Positions 1-10,171 are shown, counted from the stretch's first letter. The stretch is 59,958 nt of DNA from Planctomycetota bacterium (GCA_028280785.1 JANQLF010000303.1:1-59958); one strand, 5' to 3'. The notes: a model not told the origin generated them from the sequence alone. Program-made: numbers and translations.

Positions 1-156
1 TGTATTGGCAAGTCTTAATCATCGAAGTTTCCTTTGCATGAACGAATTCGTGTAAGGGCTAGGTATAGCGTCTCTTAAACCAAGGCAATGTGGTACGGCT
101 TCGATGTCAGTCATGCATAACACATTGGGATGCAATCAACTCGTGAAGGAAGCATT

Positions 157-2373
157 ATGAAAGCAGTCAGCACCTTAGTCTTGTCGTGTGGTTTGTTACT
201 TGGCGCACAAGCGGCCGATACCTGGGCCTTTAATCCGCCTAAAGATACTTTTGATAAAAAGGCCCAATTCGACTTACGTGATCTCAATGAGAAAATAGCC
301 GGTGAGAATGGCTTTATTAAACTCAGCAAAGATGGTGAGTCCTTCGTCAATGGTAAAAGCAAACCGATTCGCTTTTGGTCCTTGAATTCTGGAGCCTACA
401 ACCAGCACCCAAAGAAACCGAAAATAGATTTAGAACGTCATTATCAATTTATCGCCAAACGTGGCGTGAATATGGTGCGTTTTCATGGCAATATTACACC
501 GCGCGGTGGTGATATAAATAATATCGACAATGCAGAACGTGAAAAATTATGGCGTGCTGTTGCTGGTGCAAAAAAAGCAGGCATCTATATGACCTACTCG
601 CCCTATTGGGCCAATTCATCAAAAATAAAACCAGGAACCGGCGGTATTGTTCAGGCTGGCGGCAATCACGGTTTATTATTCTTTGATAAAAAACTACAAG
701 AAGCTTATAAAAACTGGTTCCGAAAAGTATTAACTGAAAAAAATCCACATACGGGTATTGCGCTGAAGGATGATCCGGCTCTGGCGATGATTCAAATTCA
801 AAATGAAGACTCACTGTTGTTTTGGACAGCACAGGGCATTAAAGGCGGCGCTAAAACTAAACTTGAAGAATTATTTGGTGACTTTGCCAAGAAAAAATAT
901 GGTTCGATTGATAAAGCCATTGCTGCTTGGGATGGCACCAAGGTTAATGGAGATGCACCGGGACAAGGTCGTCTTGGTTTAGAAATTGTCTGGCAAATGA
1001 CTAAGGATGGTAACATCCACAAAAACGGCAGTGCTGGTCAGAAGAAACGTTTGGCTGATCAATTGGAATACAGCGCGCGTTTAATGTACGACTTTAACAA
1101 AGAAATCGGTCGCTTCTTAAAAGAAGACCTTGGCTGCAAACAAATTGTAAACGCGGGAAATTGGAAAACCGCAGACAATGCAACATTAAATGATGCGGAG
1201 CGTTGGTCTTACACTGCCAATGAAGTCATTGGTGTGAATCGTTATTACGGCGGCATCCATAAGGGTAAGCATCAAGGTTGGGCGATTATTAATGGTGATG
1301 AATTCAGTGATGAATCAGCGATGCTTAATCCACGCAAGTTTCCATTAACTTTGCGTTTGGTCAGTGGCCACCCGATGTGTATTTTTGAAAGCTCATGGGT
1401 GCCGCCGCAAGGCTATCAATCAGAAGCACCATTATTAATTGCGGCGTATAGCAGCCTCACCGGTTTTGATTCCTACTATTGGTTTGCATCTGGTGAAGAA
1501 GACTGGCGTCATCCATCTTCAGCCAACGGCTATTTACCATCAATTGGCAAATGGGTTTGTGCAACGCCAATGTTACTTGGTCAATGGCCAGCGGCGTCTT
1601 TAGCATTTCGCAAAGGTTATATTAAAGAAGGTGAAGCGGTTGTTTCTGAACATCGCGGCCTTGATGATATTTGGCAACGCAAGCAAACCGTGATGGTTGA
1701 AGACAGTGGCTTTGATCCAAACCGAGACAAAGGTGATTTCGTACCATTGTCGAATATTAAAACGGTTGCTGATCCCCTGTCTTATTTAGTTGGGCCAGTT
1801 AAAGTGAAATACGATAGCGATCTAAGTAAATCAACTGTCGCCAAGGATTTAAGTAAGCACATTGATAACAGTAAGCAGGTCGTCACGTCGAATACTGGTG
1901 AGCTCATCTGGGACCATAAAAATGGCATCGTTACGGTCGATGCCCCAAAGGCCCAAGGCGTTACCGGTTTCATCAAAGGTAAAGAAATCAAATTAAGTGA
2001 TTGTGAATTTAAATCGAGCAATCCCTACATTACAATTATGGCCGTTAGCTTGGATGACAAAGAATTGTCAAAGTCATCTAAGATCTTGGTTCAAGTTGGT
2101 ACTAAAGAGCGTCCAACGGGGTGGCAGACGCAGCGGGCTAATTTAAAAGGTGCGCGTGAACCCCAACGTATCACGAACTTTGGTAAGGGCCCCTGGCAAA
2201 TTGATAAGGCAGATCTGGTTTGTTCGATAGCCAACAAGAAGTTAAAAGAACTTATTGTCTGCGACTCAAATTTCATGGAGAAAGAACGAATTAAAATCGC
2301 CAAAAAGGGAAAAAAGGTAAGCTTTTCTTATCCCGAGGATACGATGTATGTGGTTCTCACTGACGGTAAGTAA
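157..2373 (+). CDS. Secreted clan-A glycoside hydrolase (beta-galactosidase/cellulase-like)
   Basis: This is a predicted exported TIM-barrel glycosidase of 738 residues. I chose ATG 157 over ATG 130 because GAAGGA lies just upstream and a clean signal peptide ending in AQA (about residues 1-19) then starts the protein. The region RFWSLN...RGVNMVRFHG is typical of GH5/GH42-like barrels. The acid/base is probably the Glu of IQIQNED (near residue 217) and the nucleophile the Glu of CIFESSW (near 411), which is the clan-A arrangement. The C-terminal 200 residues look like beta-sandwich modules. Substrate is not readable; nearby sulfatases and sialidase-like genes suggest a complex glycan. The family assignment is by motif only. 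Confidence 0.8.
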   Translation: MKAVSTLVLSCGLLLGAQAADTWAFNPPKDTFDKKAQFDLRDLNEKIAGENGFIKLSKDGESFVNGKSKPIRFWSLNSGAYNQHPKKPKIDLERHYQFIAKRGVNMVRFHGNITPRGGDINNIDNAEREKLWRAVAGAKKAGIYMTYSPYWANSSKIKPGTGGIVQAGGNHGLLFFDKKLQEAYKNWFRKVLTEKNPHTGIALKDDPALAMIQIQNEDSLLFWTAQGIKGGAKTKLEELFGDFAKKKYGSIDKAIAAWDGTKVNGDAPGQGRLGLEIVWQMTKDGNIHKNGSAGQKKRLADQLEYSARLMYDFNKEIGRFLKEDLGCKQIVNAGNWKTADNATLNDAERWSYTANEVIGVNRYYGGIHKGKHQGWAIINGDEFSDESAMLNPRKFPLTLRLVSGHPMCIFESSWVPPQGYQSEAPLLIAAYSSLTGFDSYYWFASGEEDWRHPSSANGYLPSIGKWVCATPMLLGQWPAASLAFRKGYIKEGEAVVSEHRGLDDIWQRKQTVMVEDSGFDPNRDKGDFVPLSNIKTVADPLSYLVGPVKVKYDSDLSKSTVAKDLSKHIDNSKQVVTSNTGELIWDHKNGIVTVDAPKAQGVTGFIKGKEIKLSDCEFKSSNPYITIMAVSLDDKELSKSSKILVQVGTKERPTGWQTQRANLKGAREPQRITNFGKGPWQIDKADLVCSIANKKLKELIVCDSNFMEKERIKIAKKGKKVSFSYPEDTMYVVLTDGK

Positions 2374-2407
2374 TTCCCAGAGTCTTAAAAATAAGATCAG
2401 AGAAAAT

Positions 2408-2441
2408 AACCCTATGGCATATGTCATGGGGTTTATTTTTG
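2408..2441 (+). terminator. Rho-independent terminator after the glycosidase gene
   Basis: An imperfect inverted repeat (AACCCTATG ... CATGGGGTT) is followed by a T-rich run, 35 bases past the stop codon of the glycosidase. It probably ends that transcript before the SGNH hydrolase gene. Confidence 0.6.
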
Positions 2442-2464
2442 TCTTCTGAGAATAGGCTGCGGCC

Positions 2465-3097
2465 ATGAAACTCGTTTACGTCGTAGCCGATAGCATATCC
2501 ATGCAGTACGGCCCCTATCTCGAACAAGCTATTGCTGGCACATTTGCTTACGATCGCAAGGGCGGTGATGAAGCGTATAAAGATCTCAACCTTGGCGTTG
2601 GTGCCAATGGCGGTGATTCGAGCGCGGTGCTGGATTATCTACAACAGTGTTTTGCTAATGAATCATTTCGACCAGATATCTTATTAATTAATTGTGGACT
2701 GCATGATATTAAAAAGTTGGATGATAAGATTCAGATTCCAATCGAAGACTATCAATCAAATTTAGAAGCTATCGTTGCACTTATTGCCGAGCACGGCTCG
2801 CAAATGGTGTGGGTGCGTACAACGCCGGTTGATGATGCCGTCCATAACGACCCAGCTCAAGATGCAGCAAAGGGCGGCTCTTCATTTGCGCGTTACGCTA
2901 AAGATTGCGATGCCTACAATGATGTGGCCGATGCAGTGATGAATAAAGCAGCTGTGCCGATGATTGACCTTTACGCTTTTACGGCTGCTATTGATGGTGA
3001 TATTTACTGCGACCACGTTCACTTCCACGACTCAGTGCGTGAACAGCATGGTAAATTTGTTGCTGAGGAACTAATCAAACGCTTCGGAAGTAATTAA
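2465..3097 (+). CDS. SGNH/GDSL-type hydrolase
   Basis: A 210-residue cytoplasmic SGNH-fold esterase or acetyl-hydrolase. Block I is VADSIS with the catalytic Ser at residue 10, the oxyanion Gly/Asn region is GANGG (46-50), block III is NCGLHD (76-81), and block V is DHVHF with the Asp/His pair at 183 and 186. The GLHD form of block III, with His where GxND has Asn, is known from bacterial SGNH subfamilies. No signal peptide is visible. It probably removes an acyl group from a sugar or other small substrate. Its neighbours are glycan enzymes, so sugar deacylation is the best guess. Confidence 0.8.
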   Translation: MKLVYVVADSISMQYGPYLEQAIAGTFAYDRKGGDEAYKDLNLGVGANGGDSSAVLDYLQQCFANESFRPDILLINCGLHDIKKLDDKIQIPIEDYQSNLEAIVALIAEHGSQMVWVRTTPVDDAVHNDPAQDAAKGGSSFARYAKDCDAYNDVADAVMNKAAVPMIDLYAFTAAIDGDIYCDHVHFHDSVREQHGKFVAEELIKRFGSN

Positions 3098-3161
3098 ACG
3101 AAACGGTTGCCCCAGGGACTAGAACTCCGGGAATCCCCTCGAAACAGAAAAGGAGCCTTTT

Positions 3162-3590
3162 ATGGGTGCATGTTATAATTCTGCGGTGATTAACGCACCC
3201 ATAGATCAGGTCTGGTCGGGTATAAAAGATTTTCACAATTTAGACTGGGCTGCCGGTGTTGTTGAAAAATGTGATAAGGTTGGCGATAAGTCTGGCGACC
3301 AGTTAGGTGCACAGCGCATTTTAAATGATGCCTTTCATGAAACACTCTTATCTATTGATGACCTTGATCACAGTTTTTCTTATAGCATCGATGACGGACC
3401 TGGTCCGGTGGCCGCTGATGCAGTGAGTAATTTCATCGCTTACGTTCGGCTTTTTACTATCACCGAAAATAATACGACCTTTATCGAATGGCGTGCGAAA
3501 TACGAAAGCGCTGATAACGCCGCAGTCGGTGAATTATGTAATCCGATTTATCAGGCATTGCTCAGCGCTATGCAAAAGCATTTTGCTTAA
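3162..3590 (+). CDS. SRPBCC-family lipid/small-molecule binding protein
   Basis: A 142-residue START/Bet v1-like (SRPBCC, polyketide-cyclase type) protein. The N-terminus NSAVINAPIDQVWSGIKDF is the typical first strand and helix of this fold, and the ending FIEWRAKYES...ALLSAMQKHF fits the last strand and long C-terminal helix. AAAAGGAG lies upstream of the ATG. The protein is soluble. Such proteins bind hydrophobic ligands; no ligand can be named. Its stop overlaps the convergent sialidase-like gene by four bases (TTAA). Confidence 0.75.
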   Translation: MGACYNSAVINAPIDQVWSGIKDFHNLDWAAGVVEKCDKVGDKSGDQLGAQRILNDAFHETLLSIDDLDHSFSYSIDDGPGPVAADAVSNFIAYVRLFTITENNTTFIEWRAKYESADNAAVGELCNPIYQALLSAMQKHFA

Positions 3591-4630
3591 TCCCAAATAG
3601 TTGCGGCAATGTGCTGACATGGTTTTTCAGCAGTCGCCCAGTAATAACACGCGAGCATTTTACCGTCACTTCGACTGATAAGTCGTGGATAACCAAAGTC
3701 TGGATCATCGTAACGATCACGAATAAAATCATCGCGTAAAATGATGTGTTCGTCCCAATTCTTTCCAAAGTCACTACTATATCTGGCGATCATGCGACAC
3801 GAATCGCGTTCGCCATAAACACAGCATAATTTTTTATCTGATGTTAACGCCAGAGCTGGTGGGTTGCCATTCCACGCACCGGTCTTTGCTACAAAGCCAG
3901 CATGCTCCCAATGTTGTCCAGCATCACTACTGCGATAGGCATCTATCCAACAATTATCGCTATCTGCTTGGCGTCGGCGAATAACGCTTATTAATTCCTG
4001 AGATGAATACTGCACGGTGGAAGACATGACCGCGCGATGTGGATCGTTTGGTGCTACGACCCACGCAACAAATTGAAAGCTTTGTCCACCATCACATGTA
4101 CGGGCACAAAAAACACGATCGGTTTCTAAGCCACCAGAGCGTGCTGACATCATAAGCAAACATTGTTGCGGGCTCTCGACGATGTAGTCAGTACGTGCGG
4201 TAATTTCTAGACCGGCTAATTCTTTGGATTCGTCCAGACCATTAAATGTATAGGGACCGTGCCAAGTATTGCCGCGATCACTGGTGATAAAAAACGAACC
4301 GCAGGTACTTTCGTTGCCATGATAGCTGCATCCTTCAACACGCATGGCAAATTGGGAATCGGTAAAGTCTATTTTATGTTGTAGTTTTTTGAGCCTTTCA
4401 CTGCGGCCAACAAAATTATGTGGTTCTACGGTCGCCCATGTCGTGCCGCGGTCACTGCTCTTTGCTAACAATGATCGATAAGGTGCTTGCACATTGTGGC
4501 CAGCTTGTTCATGAAAAGCGCCAATAGTTAATCCTACTAAAATGTCGTTATCGCCCCATTGCCACATACCATTGTTCGCTGGCCATGCGGCGAAGGTATC
4601 GGCTTTTTCAAAAACCGTCACGTGTTTCAT
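3587..4630 (-). CDS. Sialidase/BNR-repeat family protein
   Basis: A 347-residue beta-propeller of the sialidase superfamily. Five Asp-box repeats (S-x-D-x-G-x-x-W) are visible: SSDRGTTW (58-65), TSDRGNTW (116-123), TCDGGQSF (178-185), SSDAGQHW (234-241) and SSDFGKNW (285-292). No signal peptide is seen, so it may act on imported glycans. The arginine triad of true sialidases cannot be assigned with certainty, so hydrolase activity on sialic acid is an inference. It lies 22 bases downstream of the PhyH gene on the same strand and is probably co-transcribed with it. Confidence 0.7.
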   Translation of the reverse strand: MKHVTVFEKADTFAAWPANNGMWQWGDNDILVGLTIGAFHEQAGHNVQAPYRSLLAKSSDRGTTWATVEPHNFVGRSERLKKLQHKIDFTDSQFAMRVEGCSYHGNESTCGSFFITSDRGNTWHGPYTFNGLDESKELAGLEITARTDYIVESPQQCLLMMSARSGGLETDRVFCARTCDGGQSFQFVAWVVAPNDPHRAVMSSTVQYSSQELISVIRRRQADSDNCWIDAYRSSDAGQHWEHAGFVAKTGAWNGNPPALALTSDKKLCCVYGERDSCRMIARYSSDFGKNWDEHIILRDDFIRDRYDDPDFGYPRLISRSDGKMLACYYWATAEKPCQHIAATIWD

Positions 4631-4652
4631 GGATATCCTTTAAAGCAATGCA

Positions 4653-5447
4653 TTAGGCGCTGAGTGCAAGAGCGTCTTGACCAAACAGTTTGGGAAATTC
4701 GCGCTGGTCATCGTCATCACGATTAGCTTTGGTTGCAGCATCCATAATACATAAGCTAAACGCGCGACGAGATTGCTGACTATTATTTTTATCACTGCGA
4801 TGTAGTAATAAATTGTGCATTAAAAATGCTTCACCGGCTTTTAATTCGCAGAATTCAATCTGATCATCGGTGCAATACATCTGCTCTTGTTCTTCGCTAA
4901 TAGTATGGCCAAATTCACTGAGTAAGCCAAGTTTGTGACTGCCGCGTACAATTTGCACACAACCGTTTTCTTTTGTTGCTGGATCAAGAGCTAACCAGAT
5001 CGTTACTTCAGGATCTTTGTCCAAGCCCCAAATGCGGCCGCCATCCTGGTGCCACGGTAATAAAGTGCCAAATCCTGCCGGCTTATTCATAAACATAGAA
5101 CGGAATATAGACACTTCATCGCCAATTATTGTATGGGCTATCGAAGAGACGATTGGTGATTTTAAATATTCAAGAAATAAGGGATCTTTTTCTAATTGTT
5201 CGATCTTTCTATATTTTAATGTTGCACCTTTATGACCTTTTGTTTGTTGACCCATATCACCGTAGTCACCGGTTTCGCTATCAAGTTGCATCATCATGTC
5301 GTCGTAGTGAATCTTACCGAGCATGATATCGTCAATGCGTTGTTGTAATTCATGTAATTCGTCGTTGTTAATGACTTGCCCGAGGCGTACAAAACCATCG
5401 TCGTGAAAGGCCTGCAGTTCTTGATCACTTAGAGCGTGGCTGCGCAT
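4653..5447 (-). CDS. Phytanoyl-CoA dioxygenase (PhyH) family protein, copy 1
   Basis: A 264-residue Fe(II)/2-oxoglutarate-dependent oxygenase. ATG at 5447 is preferred over 5468 because AGGAG sits eight bases upstream of it. The iron ligands are the HQD motif (His133, Asp135) and a distal His in HNLLLHRSDKN (His216), followed by an Arg for 2-oxoglutarate. DPATKENGCVQIVRGSH is the signature of the family. The substrate is unknown; bacterial members hydroxylate diverse small molecules. It is transcribed away from an AraC regulator across about 86 bases and leads into the sialidase-like gene. Confidence 0.85.
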   Translation of the reverse strand: MRSHALSDQELQAFHDDGFVRLGQVINNDELHELQQRIDDIMLGKIHYDDMMMQLDSETGDYGDMGQQTKGHKGATLKYRKIEQLEKDPLFLEYLKSPIVSSIAHTIIGDEVSIFRSMFMNKPAGFGTLLPWHQDGGRIWGLDKDPEVTIWLALDPATKENGCVQIVRGSHKLGLLSEFGHTISEEQEQMYCTDDQIEFCELKAGEAFLMHNLLLHRSDKNNSQQSRRAFSLCIMDAATKANRDDDDQREFPKLFGQDALALSA

Positions 5448-5533
5448 AATTGTTACTCCTGAGGCCATGTATTGTATCGAGGAAAGCTATCCGGTCTTGC
5501 TTTTGGCGGCCAAATCGTGTATGTTTTTCGGCC

Positions 5534-6283
5534 ATGCACGTGCCAATAAAGCGCTGGGGGCGAAAGTCCCAACCGATAGATTATAGCAATAGACTTCCTG
5601 ATTATCCGCAGTGCGTAATCATTATCATTTGTCAAGGTAGCCTACGTGTAGAGTGGATGGATGGACATAAAAGTTTAGAATATAAAGATTTAGAAGAACA
5701 CACCGTGTTGCTCCTGGCTCCTGGCACCGACTTCAGGCTGAGCACACCGCACTCAGGCTACGCAGGTCATTTGGTCGAAGTGGAGCCACAGGACTGCCCG
5801 TGGCCAGCGGAAATCGTCATTGCGCAATCGGACATGGGCGTTCAGCGCTGTGTGGCCGATATTGAATCTGAATTTGAACGCGGTGAAGATTTATCAGCGA
5901 TCCCATTGCTCTATGAATTATTGCTGTGTCGCTGCGCACAATTATTTAATCGTCAGCGCAATGAAGAGAACTTAATTGAACAGGTAAATGCGACGTTACG
6001 CGCTAATGCGGTTACCGATGCCAACTTATCCGAAATATTAAAACACTTTCCCTACAGTGAGCGCCACCTACGGCGTTTATATCAGGAGCAGGCTGCTTGT
6101 TCCATTAAACAGGCCTTTATTCAAATTAAATTAGATGAAGCTAAACGTCTATTAAAGCAGACTAATATGCCGATCACCGCAATAGCTCATGAACTGTCCT
6201 ATCCATCGTCGCAATATTTTTCTGGTTTATTTAAACAATATGTTCATCTAACACCAAGTGCGTATCGTGATCAATTCAATTGA
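5534..6283 (+). CDS. AraC-family transcriptional regulator
   Basis: About 250 residues with an N-terminal cupin-like sensor domain and a C-terminal pair of helix-turn-helix motifs (about residues 150-248; LSEILKHFPYSERHLRRLYQ and ITAIAHELSYPSSQYFSGLF). The open frame extends upstream to a TTG at 5450, but ATG 5534 is the first ATG; no strong ribosome site decides, so the start is uncertain. It is divergent from the PhyH gene and precedes the first sulfatase, so it probably controls one or both. Confidence 0.8.
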   Translation: MHVPIKRWGRKSQPIDYSNRLPDYPQCVIIIICQGSLRVEWMDGHKSLEYKDLEEHTVLLLAPGTDFRLSTPHSGYAGHLVEVEPQDCPWPAEIVIAQSDMGVQRCVADIESEFERGEDLSAIPLLYELLLCRCAQLFNRQRNEENLIEQVNATLRANAVTDANLSEILKHFPYSERHLRRLYQEQAACSIKQAFIQIKLDEAKRLLKQTNMPITAIAHELSYPSSQYFSGLFKQYVHLTPSAYRDQFN

Positions 6284-6356
6284 GAAACCAAAAGTTCGTA
6301 TGTGAGATCTTTAATCAATTCTACAAAGAAATAGCATAGCAAAGAGGAATAACAGC

Positions 6357-8015
6357 ATGGCCAAATTTTTAGACGACTTGTTACCACGACGCCAAGAAAA
6401 ACGCGATGGGCGACCGAATGTATTAATTATTATGACTGACCAACAGCGTGCTGATTCGATTCATGCCCTGGGTGCCCAGTGGATGCAAACGCCGAACATG
6501 GATCGCTTAGTCAATGAAGGTTGTTCATTTATTAATGCCTGCACCTGTAATCCGGTGTGCATTCCTGCGCGTCATAGTTTATTAACCGGCCTGTACTCAC
6601 GCGACCATGGCGCTGCTGACAATCAACAAGTGAAGCTGCCAGCCGACATGCCGCGCTTACCACAAATAATGGCCGATGCTGGTTGGCGTACTGAGGCGAT
6701 TGGTAAAATGCATTTTACGCCGGCGCAGACTCATCACGGTTTTCATAAAATGCAAACGCAGGAAGAACTGTACACCAACCGCGGTGATGATGATTACGCC
6801 ATGTGGTTGGTCGATAATGGATTGGGTCACGTCAAACATGTGCATGGTATTCGCAATCCACTTGGGTTTACGCCACAGCGTTCGCAATTAGATCCTGCAC
6901 ATCATCCGACTACGTGGGTTGGTAACCGTACTGTTGATGCGATTAAACGAAATACTAAGCGCCCGTTTTTTATGTGGTCAAGTTTTATCCATCCGCATTA
7001 TCCCTGTGCAGTGCCTGATGCATATGCTGATATGTATAAGGGCGCTGATATTCCCGCGGCAATTCCACCACAGGAAAATGTTGCCGAGCGCATTGTACAA
7101 AATCGTAAATCAAATGATTATGATGATGCAGCAAAAGATCAGCGCATGCGGGAAATGTATTATGCATGCATCAGTATGGTTGATGAGCAAGTCGGTCGTA
7201 TCTTGAAGGCCTTGGAAGAAACCAATCAATTAAATAACACGCTTATTATTTTTACCAGTGATCACGGCGATATGCTTAATGATAACGGTGCGTGGGGTAA
7301 GAGCGTGCCTTATGATTCAGCGCGAAAAATTCCACTGCTGATGCGTTACCCAAAAACATTTAACGGTGGATCGACGTTTAAAGGCCATGCTGATTTGATA
7401 GACGTTTTACCTACGATTTTGGATGTCTGCGATCTGTCTTACGATGCGCCTTATACCTTGCCCGGTCAAAGTGTTCTTGTTCCTAAAGAACAATCTAAGA
7501 ATCGTGATGTCCACTATATGGAAAATGGTAACGCTGAAAAACGCGTTATCTCGATACGCGGGCATCGTTATAAATACAACTATTGGTTTGGTGATGGCCG
7601 TGAAGAGTTTTTTGACCGCAAATATGATCCACAGGAATGCAATAACCTGATCGGCCCTGCTATGAAAGAAAAATATCAACGTCGCAGCCAAAGTATGAAG
7701 GCTGAATTAATCAGCTTAGAAAAGCGCTTTGGTCACGCCGATAGCTTCAATGACGATGGTACGCTCAAGGTTTATAACAAGCAGACTATCCCAGATTGGC
7801 CGCCGTGTCAGGCTGGTATTGATTTTCAAATGCCGCGACATTTTTGGAATGCCTCGGAGGAAGAGCGTGCTTTGTTTCAATCGGACCTAACGGAATTCCG
7901 CAAAGCGCTCAAGCAAGAACCAAGCGTTGATGTGAAACGTATTAATTGGCAGTTTTATATGGACTGCGGCGGTGAGCAGGAATTACTAGACGCTGTTGAG
8001 GACGGAAGCTTTTAA
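6357..8015 (+). CDS. Type I (formylglycine) sulfatase
   Basis: A 552-residue arylsulfatase-family enzyme without a signal peptide. The CxPxR motif is CIPAR with Cys68 as the residue converted to formylglycine. The N-terminal metal-binding stretch VLIIMTDQQ (Asp28) and FTSDHGDMLNDNGAWGK later in the chain complete the active site. GAGGAAT precedes the ATG. The choline-sulfatase/heparan-like branch is possible, but the substrate is not readable. No formylglycine-generating enzyme is in this window, so maturation depends on one elsewhere. It follows the AraC gene by 73 bases and precedes a GH36-like gene. Confidence 0.9.
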   Translation: MAKFLDDLLPRRQEKRDGRPNVLIIMTDQQRADSIHALGAQWMQTPNMDRLVNEGCSFINACTCNPVCIPARHSLLTGLYSRDHGAADNQQVKLPADMPRLPQIMADAGWRTEAIGKMHFTPAQTHHGFHKMQTQEELYTNRGDDDYAMWLVDNGLGHVKHVHGIRNPLGFTPQRSQLDPAHHPTTWVGNRTVDAIKRNTKRPFFMWSSFIHPHYPCAVPDAYADMYKGADIPAAIPPQENVAERIVQNRKSNDYDDAAKDQRMREMYYACISMVDEQVGRILKALEETNQLNNTLIIFTSDHGDMLNDNGAWGKSVPYDSARKIPLLMRYPKTFNGGSTFKGHADLIDVLPTILDVCDLSYDAPYTLPGQSVLVPKEQSKNRDVHYMENGNAEKRVISIRGHRYKYNYWFGDGREEFFDRKYDPQECNNLIGPAMKEKYQRRSQSMKAELISLEKRFGHADSFNDDGTLKVYNKQTIPDWPPCQAGIDFQMPRHFWNASEEERALFQSDLTEFRKALKQEPSVDVKRINWQFYMDCGGEQELLDAVEDGSF

Positions 8016-8074
8016 CTCAATCCATGCGTATTAAGATGCCGTGTAAGCCAACAAAATGTGAATAGGAAAATTGC

Positions 8075-10063
8075 ATGCCAATTCGTTTTTCAATAAATAG
8101 CAAAGTAAAAACGCAAGAGTTAAAAGAAAAAAGAGCAGATATTACAAAAGCCTACTGGATTTATCCAAAAGCTGGTATTTATGCAAAAAATGCCAAGGCG
8201 ACCATCACCCTCGGTGGGCATAAAAAATATATGGCGCTTGAGCGTCGTTGGTGGTTTTGGGTAGCTCCGGTATTTGGTGAAGGCATTTATCAGGCTACCG
8301 AAAAAGCCACACCCAAAGAAAACCATGTCTTGTTGTATACTGACGCCAAGCAGCAAGAGCACTTAGTCATGTTGCCGTTGTTTGTTGGTGATTGGCGGGG
8401 CTTTATTCATGGTGACGGCAAGGCTATGCACTTGTCTGTTCATGGTGGACTGAGCAAATCGGCTAAACCAACTAAAGACCCAATTATGTTGGTGTGCAAA
8501 GGAAAAGATCCGATCGCCTTAATGCGCGCGAGCATGAAATTGCTGAGTGAAACCTTAAAAACCTTTCGCCTGCGTGAAGAAAAACGTTTACCGGCATTTG
8601 TTGATTATTTTGGTTGGTGTACCTGGAATGCCTATTATCAAGAAGTCAGTGAGCGCAAAGTTCTGAGCGGTTTAGCTGCATTTAAAAAGTCAGGTGTCAA
8701 ACCACGCTTTATGATTTTGGACGATGGCTGGCAGGATATTAATACCAAAGGGCATATGAATTCCTTTGGTACTAACAAACGCTTTCCTAAGGGCTTGGCA
8801 CCAATGATTGATCAAGCCAAACATAAATTTGGTATTGAAATCTTTGGCGTCTGGCATGCATTGCAGGGCTATTGGGGTGGGGTGAACCCACGTGGTCCGC
8901 TTGCCAAGCACTATGAAGTATTCGCGCGCCTAGGTTTGAAACCATGTAATATGGAAAAACAAGAAATTGGTTTGGTCAGTAAAGATGATGTTGCGCGCTT
9001 TTATAATGATTTTCATGAAACGCTTCATCATGCCGGTGTCGATATGGTTAAAATTGACAGCCAAAGCGGTATGCAGGAATTATGTGCTAACGGTCCGGTT
9101 AAATCGCAGGTGCCGTACGTGAGTACTATGAAAGCTTATCAACAAGCAATTCAAGCGAGTACGCAAACACATTTCGAGGGTAATTTATTACATTGCATGT
9201 GTGGTAGCCAGGACGTCGCTTATAACATGTCGGCCTCGACTGCCTGGCGTAACAGCGATGACTTTTATCCCAATCAGAAACCCAGTCATGCCAACCACAT
9301 GGTGATTAATGCCTTTAATGCCTTATGGTCGCACACCTTTTGCTGTCCTGACTGGGATATGTTTATGTCGGGGCATTATACCGGTGCTTATCATGCAGCG
9401 GCCCGGGCAATTAGTGGCGGCCCGATTTATATTTCCGATAAACCTGGCGACCATGATGCAAAAATAATTAAACGCTTGTGTTTGAGTGATGGTCGCGCCC
9501 TGCGCAGCGACAATCCGGCGTTACCACTAGCAAGCCGTATCTATGATGATCCGAAAAATGGCGAACATTTATTATTCGTTCGCAACAACAATGGCAGTGC
9601 TGGTGTTTTAGCAGCATTCCATTGTCAATTTGAAGGTCCAGCTATTAACGATTCATTTACGCTTAAAGACCTCGGATTAGAGCGTGGTGAATATGCATTG
9701 TGGTATGCACGTGCAAACAAATTGGAGCGCATTCACTCCCGCGATAAAATAGTTTTAACCCTTAATGAATTAGAAGCAGAAATCATTCATGCCTGTCCGT
9801 TGAATGAAGGCGTGGCAATTCTTGGTTTACTCGACAAAGATAATAGTACTGCGGCGGTAACGGCGCATGGCTGGGACCGCGATTCGTCTTATCGCGTAGC
9901 ATTAAAAGATGGCGGCACGCTTGGTGTGTATTGCTTGCGCCAACCGCGCAGTGCTGTCGATGCAGACGGCAATCAATTAAAAATGAAGCACGACGTGGCA
10001 ACAGGTTTACTGAAGGTAACGGTTAAAGTCGGTACTGCACGCGATGTCTATCTGTATTGGTAG
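8075..10063 (+). CDS. Raffinose synthase/Sip1-type GH36 alpha-galactosidase-like enzyme
   Basis: A 662-residue protein of the plant-type raffinose synthase/seed imbibition branch of GH36. FGWCTWNAYY (179-188) and LDDGWQ (215-220) are barrel landmarks; the nucleophile is Asp328 in KIDSQ and the acid/base is one of the Asp pair in WRNSDDFYP (395/396). No signal peptide. It likely hydrolyses or transfers alpha-galactosyl residues in the cytoplasm. AGGAAAA lies before the ATG. It follows the sulfatase by 59 bases, consistent with an operon. Confidence 0.82.
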   Translation: MPIRFSINSKVKTQELKEKRADITKAYWIYPKAGIYAKNAKATITLGGHKKYMALERRWWFWVAPVFGEGIYQATEKATPKENHVLLYTDAKQQEHLVMLPLFVGDWRGFIHGDGKAMHLSVHGGLSKSAKPTKDPIMLVCKGKDPIALMRASMKLLSETLKTFRLREEKRLPAFVDYFGWCTWNAYYQEVSERKVLSGLAAFKKSGVKPRFMILDDGWQDINTKGHMNSFGTNKRFPKGLAPMIDQAKHKFGIEIFGVWHALQGYWGGVNPRGPLAKHYEVFARLGLKPCNMEKQEIGLVSKDDVARFYNDFHETLHHAGVDMVKIDSQSGMQELCANGPVKSQVPYVSTMKAYQQAIQASTQTHFEGNLLHCMCGSQDVAYNMSASTAWRNSDDFYPNQKPSHANHMVINAFNALWSHTFCCPDWDMFMSGHYTGAYHAAARAISGGPIYISDKPGDHDAKIIKRLCLSDGRALRSDNPALPLASRIYDDPKNGEHLLFVRNNNGSAGVLAAFHCQFEGPAINDSFTLKDLGLERGEYALWYARANKLERIHSRDKIVLTLNELEAEIIHACPLNEGVAILGLLDKDNSTAAVTAHGWDRDSSYRVALKDGGTLGVYCLRQPRSAVDADGNQLKMKHDVATGLLKVTVKVGTARDVYLYW

Positions 10064-10171
10064 TCGTCATACCTGTATTATATATTTTCTTGCTCTCCAA
10101 TTCAAATTAGGTGTATAAAAGCAAAGTTTTTCTTGAGCGAGTATGCAAAGCGCCGATAATAAAGCGTTGAT

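Noticed and set aside
111-362. Minus-strand open frame over the start of the glycosidase gene
   Set aside because: Shadow of the plus-strand gene; no ribosome site or recognisable domain.
3098-3140. Possible degenerate fourth copy of repeat family B
   Set aside because: The complement contains CGAGGGGATTCC and GGGGCAAC, reminiscent of family B, but block order and hairpins are not clear. Too weak to annotate.
5450-5533. N-terminal extension of the AraC protein from a TTG codon
   Set aside because: The segment is not like AraC N-termini and overlaps the PhyH promoter side; a later ATG is more likely, though not proven.
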